Positions 1-9,300 are shown, counted from the first letter of the stretch. The stretch: DNA of 23,664 nucleotides from Oscillospiraceae bacterium (GCA_028708585.1 JAQVYO010000004.1:1-23664); one strand, 5' to 3'. The notes: generated from the letters alone by a model not told the origin. Made by a program: numbers and translations.

Positions 1-1
1 C

Positions 2-265
2 TTCGGGTGCGGATCGGCCATTGCGTCCAGTTCTATGGCCACCGAGATGATCAAGGGCAAACCCCTTTCGGAAACCATGAAGCTGACCAACAAGGCGGTG
101 GCGGACGCGCTGGACGGGCTGCCCGCCCACAAGATGCACTGTTCGGTTCTGGCGGAAGAAGCCATCAAATCCGCCATTAAGGATTATTACGATAAAAACG
201 GCATCTCCTATGACCATGCCCAATTCCCGGACTGCGAAAACTGCGAAGCCTGCCGGATGGTTTGA
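2..265 (+). CDS. nifU: NifU/IscU-type iron-sulfur cluster scaffold protein, C-terminal part (5' truncated by window)
   Basis: The open frame enters from the left edge in frame 2, before the first in-window ATG at 35, so this is the 3' part of a longer gene. The visible part begins FGCGSAIASSSMATEMIKGK, the conserved second-cysteine segment of IscU/NifU-N scaffolds. HCSVLAEEA follows, carrying the third conserved cysteine. Family members assemble [2Fe-2S]/[4Fe-4S] clusters from cysteine-desulfurase sulfur and hand them to apoproteins in the cytoplasm. The first cluster cysteine lies outside the window. The protein ends in a CENCEAC tail (a CxxCxxC arrangement), beyond the minimal IscU core and typical, as I recall, of short clostridial NifU-like proteins. 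A bidirectional terminator follows at 349-390. Upstream neighbours, probably a cysteine desulfurase, cannot be seen. Confidence 0.9.
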   Translation, partial: FGCGSAIASSSMATEMIKGKPLSETMKLTNKAVADALDGLPAHKMHCSVLAEEAIKSAIKDYYDKNGISYDHAQFPDCENCEACRMV

Positions 266-348
266 TTGAGACGAAGCCGCGCCGGGGCGTCTCCACCGCG
301 CCTGGGGCATACCGGCGTTTGCGGGGGCGGTCGGACGCGTCAAAGAAG

Positions 349-390
349 AAAAAGCTGAGACGGAGAAGTGTTTCTCTGCCTCAGCTTTTT
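349..390. terminator. Bidirectional intrinsic terminator between nifU and the CLC gene
   Basis: An 11-bp perfect stem, AAAAAGCTGAG (349-359) and CTCAGCTTTTT (380-390), encloses a further GGAGAA/TTCTCT pairing. On the plus strand the stem ends in TTTTT for nifU. On the minus strand it ends in a T-rich tract (TTTTTCTTCTTTG) for the CLC gene, which stops at 424. Confidence 0.9.
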
Positions 391-423
391 GATGGGGCTT
401 TGCGGGCATATCCAAGGCGGCAG

Positions 424-1704
424 CTACCATTTTCGCACGGTTTTATCAATGAATTCCGCTCTCAGTTTGGAATATACGATTTTCTGGCTGCTGTAAAGGC
501 CGAAATAGCCGGACAGCACATAGCTGATGCCGCAGGCCAGCGCAAACAAAATCAGCCCGCCGGAACCAAACATCTCGATGCTGAGGACCAGCGAAGCAAT
601 GGGGCAGTTGACCACGCCGCAGAAAACCGCGGAAAGCCCCAAAGCCGCGCCGAATCCCGGAGGGAGGCCCACAAGGCCCCCGGCAAAGCAGCCGAAGGTT
701 GCGCCAATGAAAAAGGAAGGGATAATTTCGCCGCCCTTGAATCCCGTGCCGATGGTGACGGCGGTAAAGACCAGCTTTAGGAGGAACGCTTCCGGCCGGG
801 CGTTCCCGGCCACGGCGGAAGCGACGGCATTCATGCCGGCGCCGTTGTACTCCTGGGCGCCTGACAGCAGGGTAAGCGCGATCAGCAAAGCGCCGCCGGC
901 GGCAATGCGCAGATAGTCGCTCGGGATAATCCGGGCGGACAAACGGCTGACCGAATGGACCGCGACGCAGAAAACAATGCTCAGCAGCGCGCAGGCAACG
1001 GCAATCAGCGCCGTTTGTCCTAAAACAGTCCAGGTCAGGGGCGGGACCGAAGAAAGTGCAAACCGAGTGGGCGGAACGCCGAAGAGCAGGGCGATCTGAT
1101 AGGCGGTGATGGAAGAAACCAGGCAGGGAACCAAAGCGGAGTAGTAAAGGACGCCGACGCTGACGACTTCCATGGCCAGAAGCGCTGCGGTGATGGGGGT
1201 TCCGAACAGGGCGGAAAACACGCCGCTCATGCCGCAGAGGGTGACGATGTGCATATCCTTTGCATCCAGGCGGAACAGCCGCCCGATCTCCGAGCCGATG
1301 CCGCCGCCAATCTGCAGCGCCGCGCCCTCCCGGCCGGCGGAGCCGCCCACAAAGTGGGTGATCACCGTGCTGGCAAAAATCAGCGGGACCATCACCAGCG
1401 GCACGTGTTCCTCGGAGCGGATGGAGCGGAGGACCATGTTGGTCCCCGCGTTGAAGTTTAAATTCCCCAGCCGGTAAACGGCGACGGTCAAAAGACCGCC
1501 TATGGGCAAAAGCCAGATGATAAAAGGGTGCAGGGCGCGGAATCTGGTGGCAAAATTCACGCTTAAAAAGAACACAGCGCCCACCACGCCGGAACTGCCG
1601 CCGGTCACCCCGGCAATGACTACCCATTTGAGGAACCGGGAGATATAGCTTGCCGCGCATTTTCCGCCCCGCCCCAATTTTTCCTTTGCTTCCCTGTGTG
1701 ACAT
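424..1704 (-). CDS. CLC-family anion transporter, fluoride/proton antiporter-like (CLC-F/EriC-F type)
   Basis: 426 aa with many hydrophobic helices; a CLC anion transporter of the inner membrane. The gating-glutamate motif is GREGA (residues 124-128, E126), with Ala where the chloride branch has Pro. The chloride-branch GSGIP motif is absent: the matching region reads AGTNM (86-90), placing a methionine near the anion site. Downstream is GTGFKGGEIIP. From established knowledge, a non-proline GREG motif, Met instead of Ser in the first loop and a GTGFKGGE segment are hallmarks of the CLC-F branch, which exports fluoride in exchange for protons. Fluoride specificity is therefore a family inference. 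The start is ATG 1704 with AGGTGAG about 8 nt upstream. It stands alone, with 163 bp between it and cinA. I see no fluoride riboswitch upstream. A general chloride CLC is the alternative. Confidence 0.85.
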   Translation of the reverse strand: MSHREAKEKLGRGGKCAASYISRFLKWVVIAGVTGGSSGVVGAVFFLSVNFATRFRALHPFIIWLLPIGGLLTVAVYRLGNLNFNAGTNMVLRSIRSEEHVPLVMVPLIFASTVITHFVGGSAGREGAALQIGGGIGSEIGRLFRLDAKDMHIVTLCGMSGVFSALFGTPITAALLAMEVVSVGVLYYSALVPCLVSSITAYQIALLFGVPPTRFALSSVPPLTWTVLGQTALIAVACALLSIVFCVAVHSVSRLSARIIPSDYLRIAAGGALLIALTLLSGAQEYNGAGMNAVASAVAGNARPEAFLLKLVFTAVTIGTGFKGGEIIPSFFIGATFGCFAGGLVGLPPGFGAALGLSAVFCGVVNCPIASLVLSIEMFGSGGLILFALACGISYVLSGYFGLYSSQKIVYSKLRAEFIDKTVRKW

Positions 1705-1733
1705 TTATTTGGCTCACCTGCCGTATAAAAGAT

Positions 1734-1762
1734 TTTTTATTCTAGAATACGGATTTTTTCAA
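1734..1762 (-). promoter_or_regulatory. Possible sigma-A promoter for the CLC gene
   Basis: On the minus strand, TTGAAA (1762-1757) lies 17 bp from TAAAAA (1739-1734), about 30 bp before the CLC start. The -10 matches only 4 of 6 positions. A short inverted repeat, CCGTAT (1721-1726) and ATACGG (1747-1752), overlaps this segment. Confidence 0.35.
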
Positions 1763-1867
1763 GCGTATAGCGCTCTTTGCGGTTCACCGGGGGCGCCGTT
1801 TCGGCCGCCTGGCCGGGGAAAACGTTCCAATGGCTTTCCCCCCTTGCGCGGAAACGGGAAGAGCCGG

Positions 1868-3133
1868 CTATTTTTCCTCCAGGCTAAGGTCCAGCCCGGT
1901 CAGGTAACGCCGCACCATGTCAAACCCATGATGAGCCGCAAGGTTGCGGATCCAGCGGCGGTCCCGGCCGATTTGGATCGATCGGACCCATTCTCCTTCT
2001 GGGGCGGCAAGGGCGATGTAGACCCGGCCCACCGGGGTGTTCCGTTCGTCCGGCTCCGGACCCGCGACGCCGGTAATGCCGACGGCCAGATCGGTGTCCA
2101 GGGCCTTTCTTGCGCCGGAGGCCATGGAAAGGGCTGCCTCCGCTGAAACGGCGCCCTTTTCCGCCAGTAGCTGAGAGGGAACCGACAGAAGGGATTTTTT
2201 GGCCTCGTTGGAATAGGACACAATGCCGCCCTTAAACACCTTGGAAGCGCCTGGGAGGTCGGTCATCCGCTTGGAAAACAGGCCGCCGGTGCAGGATTCC
2301 GCGGCGGAAAGCGTTTTGCCCTGCTGGGCGAGAAGCTGGAGCACCGTTTCTTCCAGGGAATCCACATCCAGTCCGTATACCACGTCGCCTAAAGTGCTTT
2401 TGACCCAGTCGATCACCGGGCCGGTCATTTCCCGGGCCTCCGCCATGGTTTGTGCCTTGGCAGTGACCCGGAGCATCACCTCCCCCTCCTTTGCGTAGGG
2501 GGCCAAGGTGGGGTTTTCCATGGTGGTCATAAAGGCTTGGAGCTTTTGCTCCACCATTGGCTCGCCCATGCCGAAAATGCGGATGGACCGGGAGAAAATC
2601 GCGGCGTCGGACAAGGTTTTCAAAAAGGGAACGATGCAGTGCTGGAACATGGAGGTGCATTCCCGGGGCGGGCCGGGCAGCATAATCACATAGGTTTCCT
2701 CCGCCAAAAAGGCGCAGCCCGGCGCGGTACCCCAGTCGTTGTCAAAGATGGCGCAGCCCTCCGGCAGCATCGCCTGCCGGAAATTGTTTTCCGTCATTAC
2801 CCGGTTGGGATTCTGCCGAAAATAGCTGCGGATCCGCTCCGCGGAAGGCTCGTGCATCACCAGCTTTTTCCCAAATGCTTCCGCCAGAGTCTGTTTGGTG
2901 AGATCGTCGTAGGTGGGACCCAGGCCGCCGGTGGTAATGATGATATCCGCCCGGTTTTTCGCAATGTTCAGCGCTTTTTTGAGACGTTCGGGATTGTCGC
3001 CCACCACTGTGTGGTAATAGACGTTGATGCCCAGGGCGGAAAGACCCTGGGAGATGACCTGAGCGTCGGTGTTGGCGATGTTGCCCAAAAGCAATTCGGT
3101 GCCGACGCCGATGATTTCCGCAGTATAGCTCAT
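1868..3133 (-). CDS. cinA: CinA-family protein (MoaB-like domain plus nicotinamide-nucleotide amidase domain)
   Basis: 421 aa, full length for two-domain CinA. The N-terminal MoaB/MoeA-type domain starts with MSYTAEIIGVGTELLLG and has GGLGPTYDD at residues 69-77. The C-terminal PncC/CinA domain carries ESCTGGLFSKRM and VGITGVAGP. Family members hydrolyse ADP-ribose or deamidate nicotinamide mononucleotide, recycling pyridine nucleotide by-products in the cytoplasm; the name comes from competence/damage-inducible expression in streptococci. Its ATG overlaps the stop of thiI by 4 bp (3130-3133), so it is translationally coupled as the last gene of comM-thiI-cinA. After the stop there are GC-rich hairpins (1802-1841) but no clear U-tract. 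Confidence 0.95.
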   Translation of the reverse strand: MSYTAEIIGVGTELLLGNIANTDAQVISQGLSALGINVYYHTVVGDNPERLKKALNIAKNRADIIITTGGLGPTYDDLTKQTLAEAFGKKLVMHEPSAERIRSYFRQNPNRVMTENNFRQAMLPEGCAIFDNDWGTAPGCAFLAEETYVIMLPGPPRECTSMFQHCIVPFLKTLSDAAIFSRSIRIFGMGEPMVEQKLQAFMTTMENPTLAPYAKEGEVMLRVTAKAQTMAEAREMTGPVIDWVKSTLGDVVYGLDVDSLEETVLQLLAQQGKTLSAAESCTGGLFSKRMTDLPGASKVFKGGIVSYSNEAKKSLLSVPSQLLAEKGAVSAEAALSMASGARKALDTDLAVGITGVAGPEPDERNTPVGRVYIALAAPEGEWVRSIQIGRDRRWIRNLAAHHGFDMVRRYLTGLDLSLEEK

Positions 3134-4350
3134 AGTTTGAGTTCCATCCTTTCCGTGGCGGCCAGCGCCTCCTGAATCAGAAGGCCGGTGTCCAGCGCTG
3201 CCTCCGCCTTGCGCACATCGGGCAGGCGGGGCTTTGTTTTGGGATGCCGGGGGGTGAAAACGGTGCAGCAGTCTTCATAGGGAAGTATGGAGGTGGAAAA
3301 GGTGCCGATCTTTCGGGCGATGGCGACGATCTCCTCTTTGTCCATCCCAATCAGCGGCCGCAGAACGGGATATTCGCAGGCGTCCTCCGTGACCCGCAGG
3401 GCTTCCATGGTCTGGCTTGCCACCTGCCCCAGGGATTCTCCGGTGACCAGCGCCTTGGCGGAGGTTTGCTCCGCGATATTCTGGGCAATGCGCATCATAA
3501 AGCGCCGCATAATCAGCGTGAAATATTCTTCGGGGCAGTTTTTGCGGATTTCTTCCTGAATCCTGGTGAATGGCACGATGGAAACCGTCATCCGTCCGCA
3601 GTACCGGGTGAGAATGCGGGCCAGGGAAAGAACCTTTTCTTTTGCTTCCAGAGAGGTGTACGGATAGCTGAAAAAATGCACCGGGATCAGCTCGATGCCC
3701 CGCTTGGCGATCATGTAAGAAGAAACCGGGCTGTCGATGCCGCCGGAGAGCAGCGTTACCGCCCGCCCGTTGATGCCGGCGGGCAGCCCGCCGGCGCCCG
3801 GCTCCGGATCCGTGTGAACAAAAGCCGCGGTTTCCCGCACCTCCAGATAGACGGTGACTTCCGGGCGGTGTACGTCCACCGCCAGATGGGGAAACGCGTC
3901 GTGCAGCGCGCCGCCAACCTGCTGGGAAAGCTGGATGGAGGTGAGCGGAAAGGATTTGTCCGCCCGGCGGGATTCGGCTTTGAAGCTCTTTGCCTGCGTT
4001 AAAATATCGTTTAAATAGGTTTTTGCGGTTTCCGTCATGGCGGAAACCGTTTTTGCGCAGGACCGGGCCAGGGTCATCCCCGCGATGCCGAACACGGTTT
4101 TCAGGGCTTCGTAGGCGCCGGAAAGATCGGAGGCTTCCGACAAGGGCTCCACATAGACGGTGGACTGCATGGCGGAAACCCGAAACGTCCCATATGGCTC
4201 CAGGCGGCGCCGGATGTTCCGCAGCAGCCTGTCTTCAAAATTGCGCCGGTTCAGCCCTTTTAAAACCAGTTCGCCCAATTTGAGTAAAATAACATCGTCC
4301 AAAAACAGCACGCCTTTCTCATTGAAAAGTTCAAAAAGCCTTCCGGTCAC
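3130..4350 (-). CDS. thiI: tRNA 4-thiouridine synthase / sulfurtransferase ThiI
   Basis: ThiI adenylates U8 of tRNA and transfers persulfide sulfur to make 4-thiouridine; it also serves thiamine thiazole synthesis in some bacteria. The conserved opening is LLKLGELVLKGLNRRNFEDR. A THUMP-type RNA-binding region follows, then the PP-loop ATP-pyrophosphatase motif LLSGGIDSPVSSYM near residue 200, with YEDCCTVFTPRHP near the C terminus. At 406 aa it is the short form without a C-terminal rhodanese domain, so another carrier must supply sulfur. Start choice is uncertain. The longest frame uses GTG at 4350 behind GGGAG. TTG at 4302, about 10 nt after AGAAAGG, would begin MDDVILLKLGE and fits usual family starts better. 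It lies 27 bp after comM and overlaps cinA by 4 bp. Confidence 0.95.
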   Translation of the reverse strand: MTGRLFELFNEKGVLFLDDVILLKLGELVLKGLNRRNFEDRLLRNIRRRLEPYGTFRVSAMQSTVYVEPLSEASDLSGAYEALKTVFGIAGMTLARSCAKTVSAMTETAKTYLNDILTQAKSFKAESRRADKSFPLTSIQLSQQVGGALHDAFPHLAVDVHRPEVTVYLEVRETAAFVHTDPEPGAGGLPAGINGRAVTLLSGGIDSPVSSYMIAKRGIELIPVHFFSYPYTSLEAKEKVLSLARILTRYCGRMTVSIVPFTRIQEEIRKNCPEEYFTLIMRRFMMRIAQNIAEQTSAKALVTGESLGQVASQTMEALRVTEDACEYPVLRPLIGMDKEEIVAIARKIGTFSTSILPYEDCCTVFTPRHPKTKPRLPDVRKAEAALDTGLLIQEALAATERMELKL

Positions 4351-4377
4351 GGGAAGCTCCCGGCCGGGAATAAAAAG

Positions 4378-5895
4378 CTAGAGATATCGCCGGTCCAGCG
4401 GATTGTTCCGGAATTGGATGGCCTCCGCAAGGTGATCCGTTCCGATGAGGGAAGCGCCGTCCAGGTCGGCGATGGTGCGGGCCACTCTTAAAATGCGGTC
4501 ATAGGATCGGGCGCTGAGCCCCATCCGGTCAAAGGCGGCTTTCATCAGCTTTTCACAGGCTTCATCCAGCCGGCAGCATTCCCGCAGCCGGGCGGGAGAC
4601 ATTCTTGCGTTGCAGTCCGCTTCCGGCTGCCGCCGCCGCTGGATCTCCCGGGCCGCGTTGACCCTCTGCCGGACGGCGGAAGAGGACTCCGCCGGCGTAT
4701 GGCGGCTTAAATCCTCAAACGCAAGGGCGGGCACGTCCACAAACAGGTCGATCCGGTCCAAAAGCGGTCCGGAAAGGCGGCCCACATAGCTGTCCACCGC
4801 CCGCTGGGAGCAAGCGCACCGCCCGGAAGGGTGCCCGTACCACCCGCACTTGCAGGGATTCATGGCGCAGACCAGCATAAACCGGCTGGGGTAACTGATG
4901 GTCCCCGACATGCGGGAAATGCTGACCTGGCCGTCCTCCATGGGCTGGCGAAGCACCTCCAGGGTGTCCCTGCGAAACTCGGGCAGCTCATCCAGGAACA
5001 AAATGCCGTTGTGCGCCAGGGAAATTTCACCCGGGCGGGGGATGGAGCCGCCGCCGGACAGCCCGATGGTGGAAATGGTGTGGTGGGGGCTGCGGAACGG
5101 CCGGCGGTCCAGAAGGGGCAGATCTTTAGAGGTCAGGCCCGCGATGGAATGGAGTTCCGTGGCTTCCAGGGCTTCCTTCCGGCTCATGTCCGGAAGGATG
5201 GAAGGAAGCCGCTTTGCGAGCATGCTTTTTCCTGCGCCCGGCGGGCCGATCAGCAGGATGTTGTGGCCGCCCGCGGCGGCAATTTCCAGGGCGCGCTTGG
5301 CGTTTTCCTGGCCTTTGACATCTCGGAAATCGGGCAGGTCCGGCCGGAGGGCGCCGGGGGTCCAGGGAAGAGCCGCCTCAATGGAGGCTTCACCGGTCAG
5401 GTGCGCCGCCAGTTGGGCCACGGTTTCAACGGGATAGACGGCAAGCCCTTCCGCAAGGGTGGCTTCCGCCGCGTTGTCCGCCGGGACGAACAGGGCGGTC
5501 ATCCCGGCGCGTTTGGCCGCCAGCGCCATGGGGAGCACGCCGGAGACTGGCCGGAGGGCGCCGGACAGGGAAAGCTCCCCTACAAAACCAAAGCCGGCAA
5601 GGTCCGCATGAATCTGCCCGGAAGCGGACAAAATGCCTAATAGGACAGGCAGATCATAACGCGTGCCTTCTTTTTTCCGCCCCGCCGGCGCCAGATTCAC
5701 CGAGATCCGGCTGACAGGATAGTCAAACCCGGAGCTTTTGATGGCCGCCCGCACCCGTTCCCGGGCTTCCCGCACCGCCGCGTCGGGCAGCCCCACCAAC
5801 TCAAAGGACGGAAGCCCCCGGGACAAAAAGCATTCCACTGAAACCTCATAGCCTGAGATCCCGTGCAGTCCCAGACTTCTGATTTTGCAAACCAA
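4378..5895 (-). CDS. comM: YifB/ComM-family Mg-chelatase-like AAA+ ATPase
   Basis: 505 aa, full length. The N-terminal ChlI-like/Lon-S5-type domain opens MVCKIRSLGLHGISGYEV and contains GLPSFELVGLPDAAV. The central Mg-chelatase AAA+ core has Walker A GPPGAGKS (217-224) and Walker B GILFLDELPEF (297-307). A CKC...CAC cysteine cluster (C348, C350, C360, C362) may bind metal, and the C-terminal helical domain ends FRNNPLDRRYL. In naturally competent bacteria ComM is a hexameric helicase promoting branch migration during integration of transformed DNA; most non-model clostridial homologues are uncharacterised. The start is TTG at 5895 behind a G-rich stretch (GGGGGGG, 5 nt away), and the reading from there matches family N termini. 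It is the first gene of comM-thiI-cinA. Confidence 0.95.
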   Translation of the reverse strand: MVCKIRSLGLHGISGYEVSVECFLSRGLPSFELVGLPDAAVREARERVRAAIKSSGFDYPVSRISVNLAPAGRKKEGTRYDLPVLLGILSASGQIHADLAGFGFVGELSLSGALRPVSGVLPMALAAKRAGMTALFVPADNAAEATLAEGLAVYPVETVAQLAAHLTGEASIEAALPWTPGALRPDLPDFRDVKGQENAKRALEIAAAGGHNILLIGPPGAGKSMLAKRLPSILPDMSRKEALEATELHSIAGLTSKDLPLLDRRPFRSPHHTISTIGLSGGGSIPRPGEISLAHNGILFLDELPEFRRDTLEVLRQPMEDGQVSISRMSGTISYPSRFMLVCAMNPCKCGWYGHPSGRCACSQRAVDSYVGRLSGPLLDRIDLFVDVPALAFEDLSRHTPAESSSAVRQRVNAAREIQRRRQPEADCNARMSPARLRECCRLDEACEKLMKAAFDRMGLSARSYDRILRVARTIADLDGASLIGTDHLAEAIQFRNNPLDRRYL

Positions 5896-5933
5896 AGGAA
5901 CCCCCCCGTCCTTCTTGATGATAATGTATTATT

Positions 5934-5962
5934 ATAATAACCGAAACCGTTTCATTTTTCAA
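5934..5962 (-). promoter_or_regulatory. Predicted sigma-A promoter of the comM-thiI-cinA operon, with an embedded palindrome
   Basis: On the minus strand TTGAAA (5962-5957) is separated by 17 bp from TATTAT (5939-5934); an overlapping TATAAT is at 5936-5931. The spacer contains the 11-bp odd palindrome GAAACCGTTTC (plus strand 5943-5953), resembling half-site pairs bound by LacI/GalR-family regulators. Promoter assignment is by motif only. Confidence 0.5.
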
Positions 5963-6253
5963 CTGCCGAACGGAAGTGGGGCAGGGAAAAACATATGTAA
6001 GATCAATGTAAAAAAACACAGTTGTCCCTGGTTGTTTTAGAATAGAATCTAAATTTTCCGTATTTTTTATTTTTAAATTTACAAAAATTATGGAAGAAGC
6101 TACAATGAAGCCAAGTGAAGCGGGGCGCAAAAAGAAGGTGGAACTCTTGCGGGAAAATCAGGGGGCCGGAAAGGCGGCCCGAAGCCCCTGCTCTTCCGTG
6201 AAGGAGGGCAAGATCCACTTCCGTTTTATTGGAGCGGTTTTTGACGGTTTGGT

Positions 6254-6283
6254 TTGACACGTTCTTCGATAAGATGGTAATAT
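6254..6283 (+). promoter_or_regulatory. Predicted sigma-A promoter of nifJ
   Basis: TTGACA (6254-6259) is a consensus -35, followed after 18 bp by TAATAT (6278-6283). It lies about 45 bp before the nifJ start codon, leaving a short leader. Confidence 0.75.
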
Positions 6284-6310
6284 GAAATCAGATCTGCTTT
6301 GTTTAAGCGA

Positions 6311-6318
6311 AAAGGAGG
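6311..6318 (+). promoter_or_regulatory. Ribosome binding site that fixes the nifJ start at 6329
   Basis: AAAGGAGG lies 10 nt before ATG 6329. The in-frame upstream ATG at 6299 has no such site, and the SD itself lies inside the extension it would add, so the shorter start is preferred. Confidence 0.85.
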
Positions 6319-6328
6319 ATTTAAGGAC

Positions 6329-9300
6329 ATGAACAGAACACGAAAGACGATGGACGGGAATACCGCCGCCGCGCATGTAGCTTATGCATTTACGGAAGTA
6401 GCGGCTATTTTTCCCATCACGCCATCTTCAGTAATGGCCGAATTGGCGGACAAATGGGCCGCTGCGGGAAGGAAAAACATTTTCGGGCAGCCGGTTCGGG
6501 TTGCGGAAATGCAGTCGGAAGCCGGCGTGGCGGGCGCCGTGCATGGTTCCTTGACCGCTGGAGCGTTAACCACAACTTTTACCGCGTCTCAGGGGCTGCT
6601 GTTGATGATACCAAATATGTACAAAATCGCGGGAGGGCTGCTGCCCAACGTGATCCATGTGTCTGCCCGTGCCCTTGCGACGCATGCGCTGTCTATTTTT
6701 GGCGATCATTCGGATATTATGGCCTGCCGCGGCACCGGGTACGCCATGCTCTGCTCCAACAATCCGCAGGAGGCCATGGATCTGGGCGCCGTAGCGCACC
6801 TGGCCGCCATCCGCGGAAGAGTTCCGTTTGTCCATTTCTTCGATGGGTTCCGCACCTCTCATGAAATGCAGAAAGTGGAAGCCTGGGAGTATGAGGATCT
6901 TGCCGAAATGGTGGACATGGACGCCGTACGCGAATTTCGCGCGCGGGCACTGAATCCCAATCACCCTGTGCTGCGCGGCAGCAACCAGAACCCCGACATC
7001 TTCTTTCAGGTCCGGGAAGCCGCGAACCCCTACTATGACGCGATTCCAGGCATTGTGGAAGGCTGCATGAAGCAGGTAAACGATAAATTGGGAACCAATT
7101 ACCAGCTGTTTAACTATTATGGCGCGCCCGACGCGGAAACGGTTTTGGTGGCGATGGGTTCCGTCTGTGAGACGGCGGAGGAGACCATCGATTATATGAT
7201 GAGCCGCGGCGAAAAGGTGGGCCTTGTGAAGGCACGCCTGTTCCGCCCCTTTGTCACCGAGCGCTTCCTTTCGGCCCTGCCCGCCACGGTGAAGTCCATC
7301 GTGGTGATGGACCGCAGCAAGGACCCCGTCGCTATGGGCGAGCCGCTCTATCAGGATGTGGTGACCGCGCTGTCCCTTTCTGGGCGTGGGGATATCAAGG
7401 TCTGTGGCGGCCGTTACGGCCTGGGTTCCAAGGACACCACCCCCGGATGCGTTCTTGCCGCTTTCCGAAACGGCCAGTCGGCAACCCCCAAAAACGGGTT
7501 TACCGTTGGCATTGAAGACGATGTGACTGGGCACTCCCTGCCCATTACGGAAGAGCCGGATACCATCCCCCAGGGGACTGTTTCCTGCAAATTCTGGGGC
7601 CTTGGATCGGATGGAACGGTGGGCGCCAACAAAAATTCCATTAAAATCATCGGCGACCACACGGATATGAACGTTCAGGCCTATTTCCAGTATGATTCCA
7701 AGAAATCCGGTGGCGTCACCATTTCGCACCTGCGCTTTGGCGAAAAGCCCATTCAGTCCACATACTTTGTGTCCAAGGCGGATTTTGTGGCCTGCCACAA
7801 CCCTTCTTATGTAGAAAAATATGAAATCGTGCAGGATGTCAAGCCGGGCGGAACCTTCCTGCTCAACTGCGCGTGGGACGCGGACGAGATGGGCGCGCAT
7901 CTGCCGGCCGGCGCAAAGCGGTATCTTGCCCAAAATAATATTAAGGTTTATACCTGCGACGCCATCAGCGAGGCCCGCAAGCTGGGCCTTGGCAACCGTA
8001 CCAATACGATTTTGCAGGCCGCCTTTTTTAAATTGTCCGAATTGATCCCCATTGACGACGTCATTACCTTTATGAAGGACGCCGCGGCCGCCACCTACGC
8101 CCGCAAAGGCGAAAAAATAGTGAAAATGAACCAGGCCGCCATCGACGTGGGCGTCCGGGCCATCCGTGAGATTTCCGTGCCCGCCGGCTGGGCGAACGCA
8201 TCCGATGTTAAGGCGGCTCATGAAATCGAAACCGTACGCCCGGAACTAAAGGAATTCGTGGAGAACATTATGGTTCCCATGGACGCGCAGCGGGGAGACA
8301 AGCTGCCGGTTTCCGCCCTTGCCAAAGGAGTGGACGGCACACTGCCCGTTGGCACCTCCGCGTTTGAGAAGCGGGGGATCGCGGTGGATGTCCCAAAGTG
8401 GATTCCGGAAAACTGCATCCAGTGCGGCCAGTGCTCTTTGGTCTGCCCCCACGCGGTTATCCGCCCCTATGCGCTTACCAAAGAGGAGCTGAGCGCCGCC
8501 CCGGAAGGCGCGAAGAGCGCGCCCATGAAGGGAAAGGGCTGCGAGGACTACGCGTTTATGATCTCTGTTTCTCCTTACGACTGCACCGGGTGCGGCTCCT
8601 GCGCCAACATTTGTCCAGCCAAGGAAAAGGCCCTGGTAATGGAGCCTCTGGAAAGCCAGAAGACGCAAAACGGCGTGTTCCTGTATGCCCTGGAGCATGT
8701 GGCGGAGAAGAAGCTGCCCTTTGCGGCGGAGACCGTCAAAGGCTCTCAGTTTAGAACCCCCCTGCTGGAGTTTTCCGGCGCCTGCGCCGGCTGCGGCGAA
8801 ACGCCTTATGTGAAACTTGCCACCCAGCTGTTCGGCGACCGGATGATGATCGCCAACGCCACGGGCTGCTCTTCCATCTGGGGCGCCGCGGCGCCTTCCA
8901 CCCCCTATACCATCAACAAGGAGGGGAAGGGACCCGCCTGGGAAAATTCCCTGTTTGAAGACAACGCGGAGTTTGGCTATGGCATGAACCTTGCGATGGA
9001 ACAGCGGCGGGCCAAAGCGGTGGAACTGGCGGAGACGGTGGCGGCCTGCGCAAACGCCCCCGAGAGCCTGACCAGCGCGGCCAAAGCATGGCTTTCCGGC
9101 AGGGAGGACAGCCAACAGTCCGCCGCCGCCGGAAAAATGCTGATGAAAGAGCTGAAGGCGGCGCTGGAGGAAACCGCTTCCGGCTGCACGGATAAGCCGT
9201 ATGTGTCGGCCCTGTACGAAATGGGAGATGTGCTGACCAAGCCTTCCGTCTGGATCTTCGGAGGCGACGGATGGGCTTATGATATCGGCTACGGCGGCCT

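Larger units (their letters stand above)
5896..6328. other. 433-bp AT-rich divergent spacer between comM and nifJ
   Basis: The comM-proximal 200 bp is markedly AT-rich and holds the comM promoter. A compound hairpin, CAGGGG (6159-6164) with CCCCTG (6185-6190) and an inner GGGCC/GGCCC pairing, lies in the middle. The nifJ promoter is at 6254-6283. A 55-codon plus-strand frame from ATG 6090 (or ATG 6105) to TGA 6255-6257 exists. It lacks a convincing ribosome binding site at 6090, has only GGAAGAAG before 6105, and resembles no protein I recognise, so I do not call it as a gene. Longer minus-strand frames here look non-coding. Confidence 0.7.

Noticed and set aside
1705..1867. Fluoride riboswitch upstream of the CLC gene
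   Set aside because: No GATGGnGTTC-like core or matching pseudoknot partner on the minus strand; only generic GC-rich hairpins are present.
446..5640. Other long overlapping frames over the CLC, cinA, thiI and comM genes
   Set aside because: High-GC codon use leaves antisense and out-of-frame reading open; none shows recognisable domains or proper starts, and each lies over a confidently identified gene.
5846..6376. Minus-strand frames of 72-94 codons in the comM-nifJ spacer
   Set aside because: They cross promoter elements and AT-rich sequence, have no ribosome binding site and no recognisable protein features.
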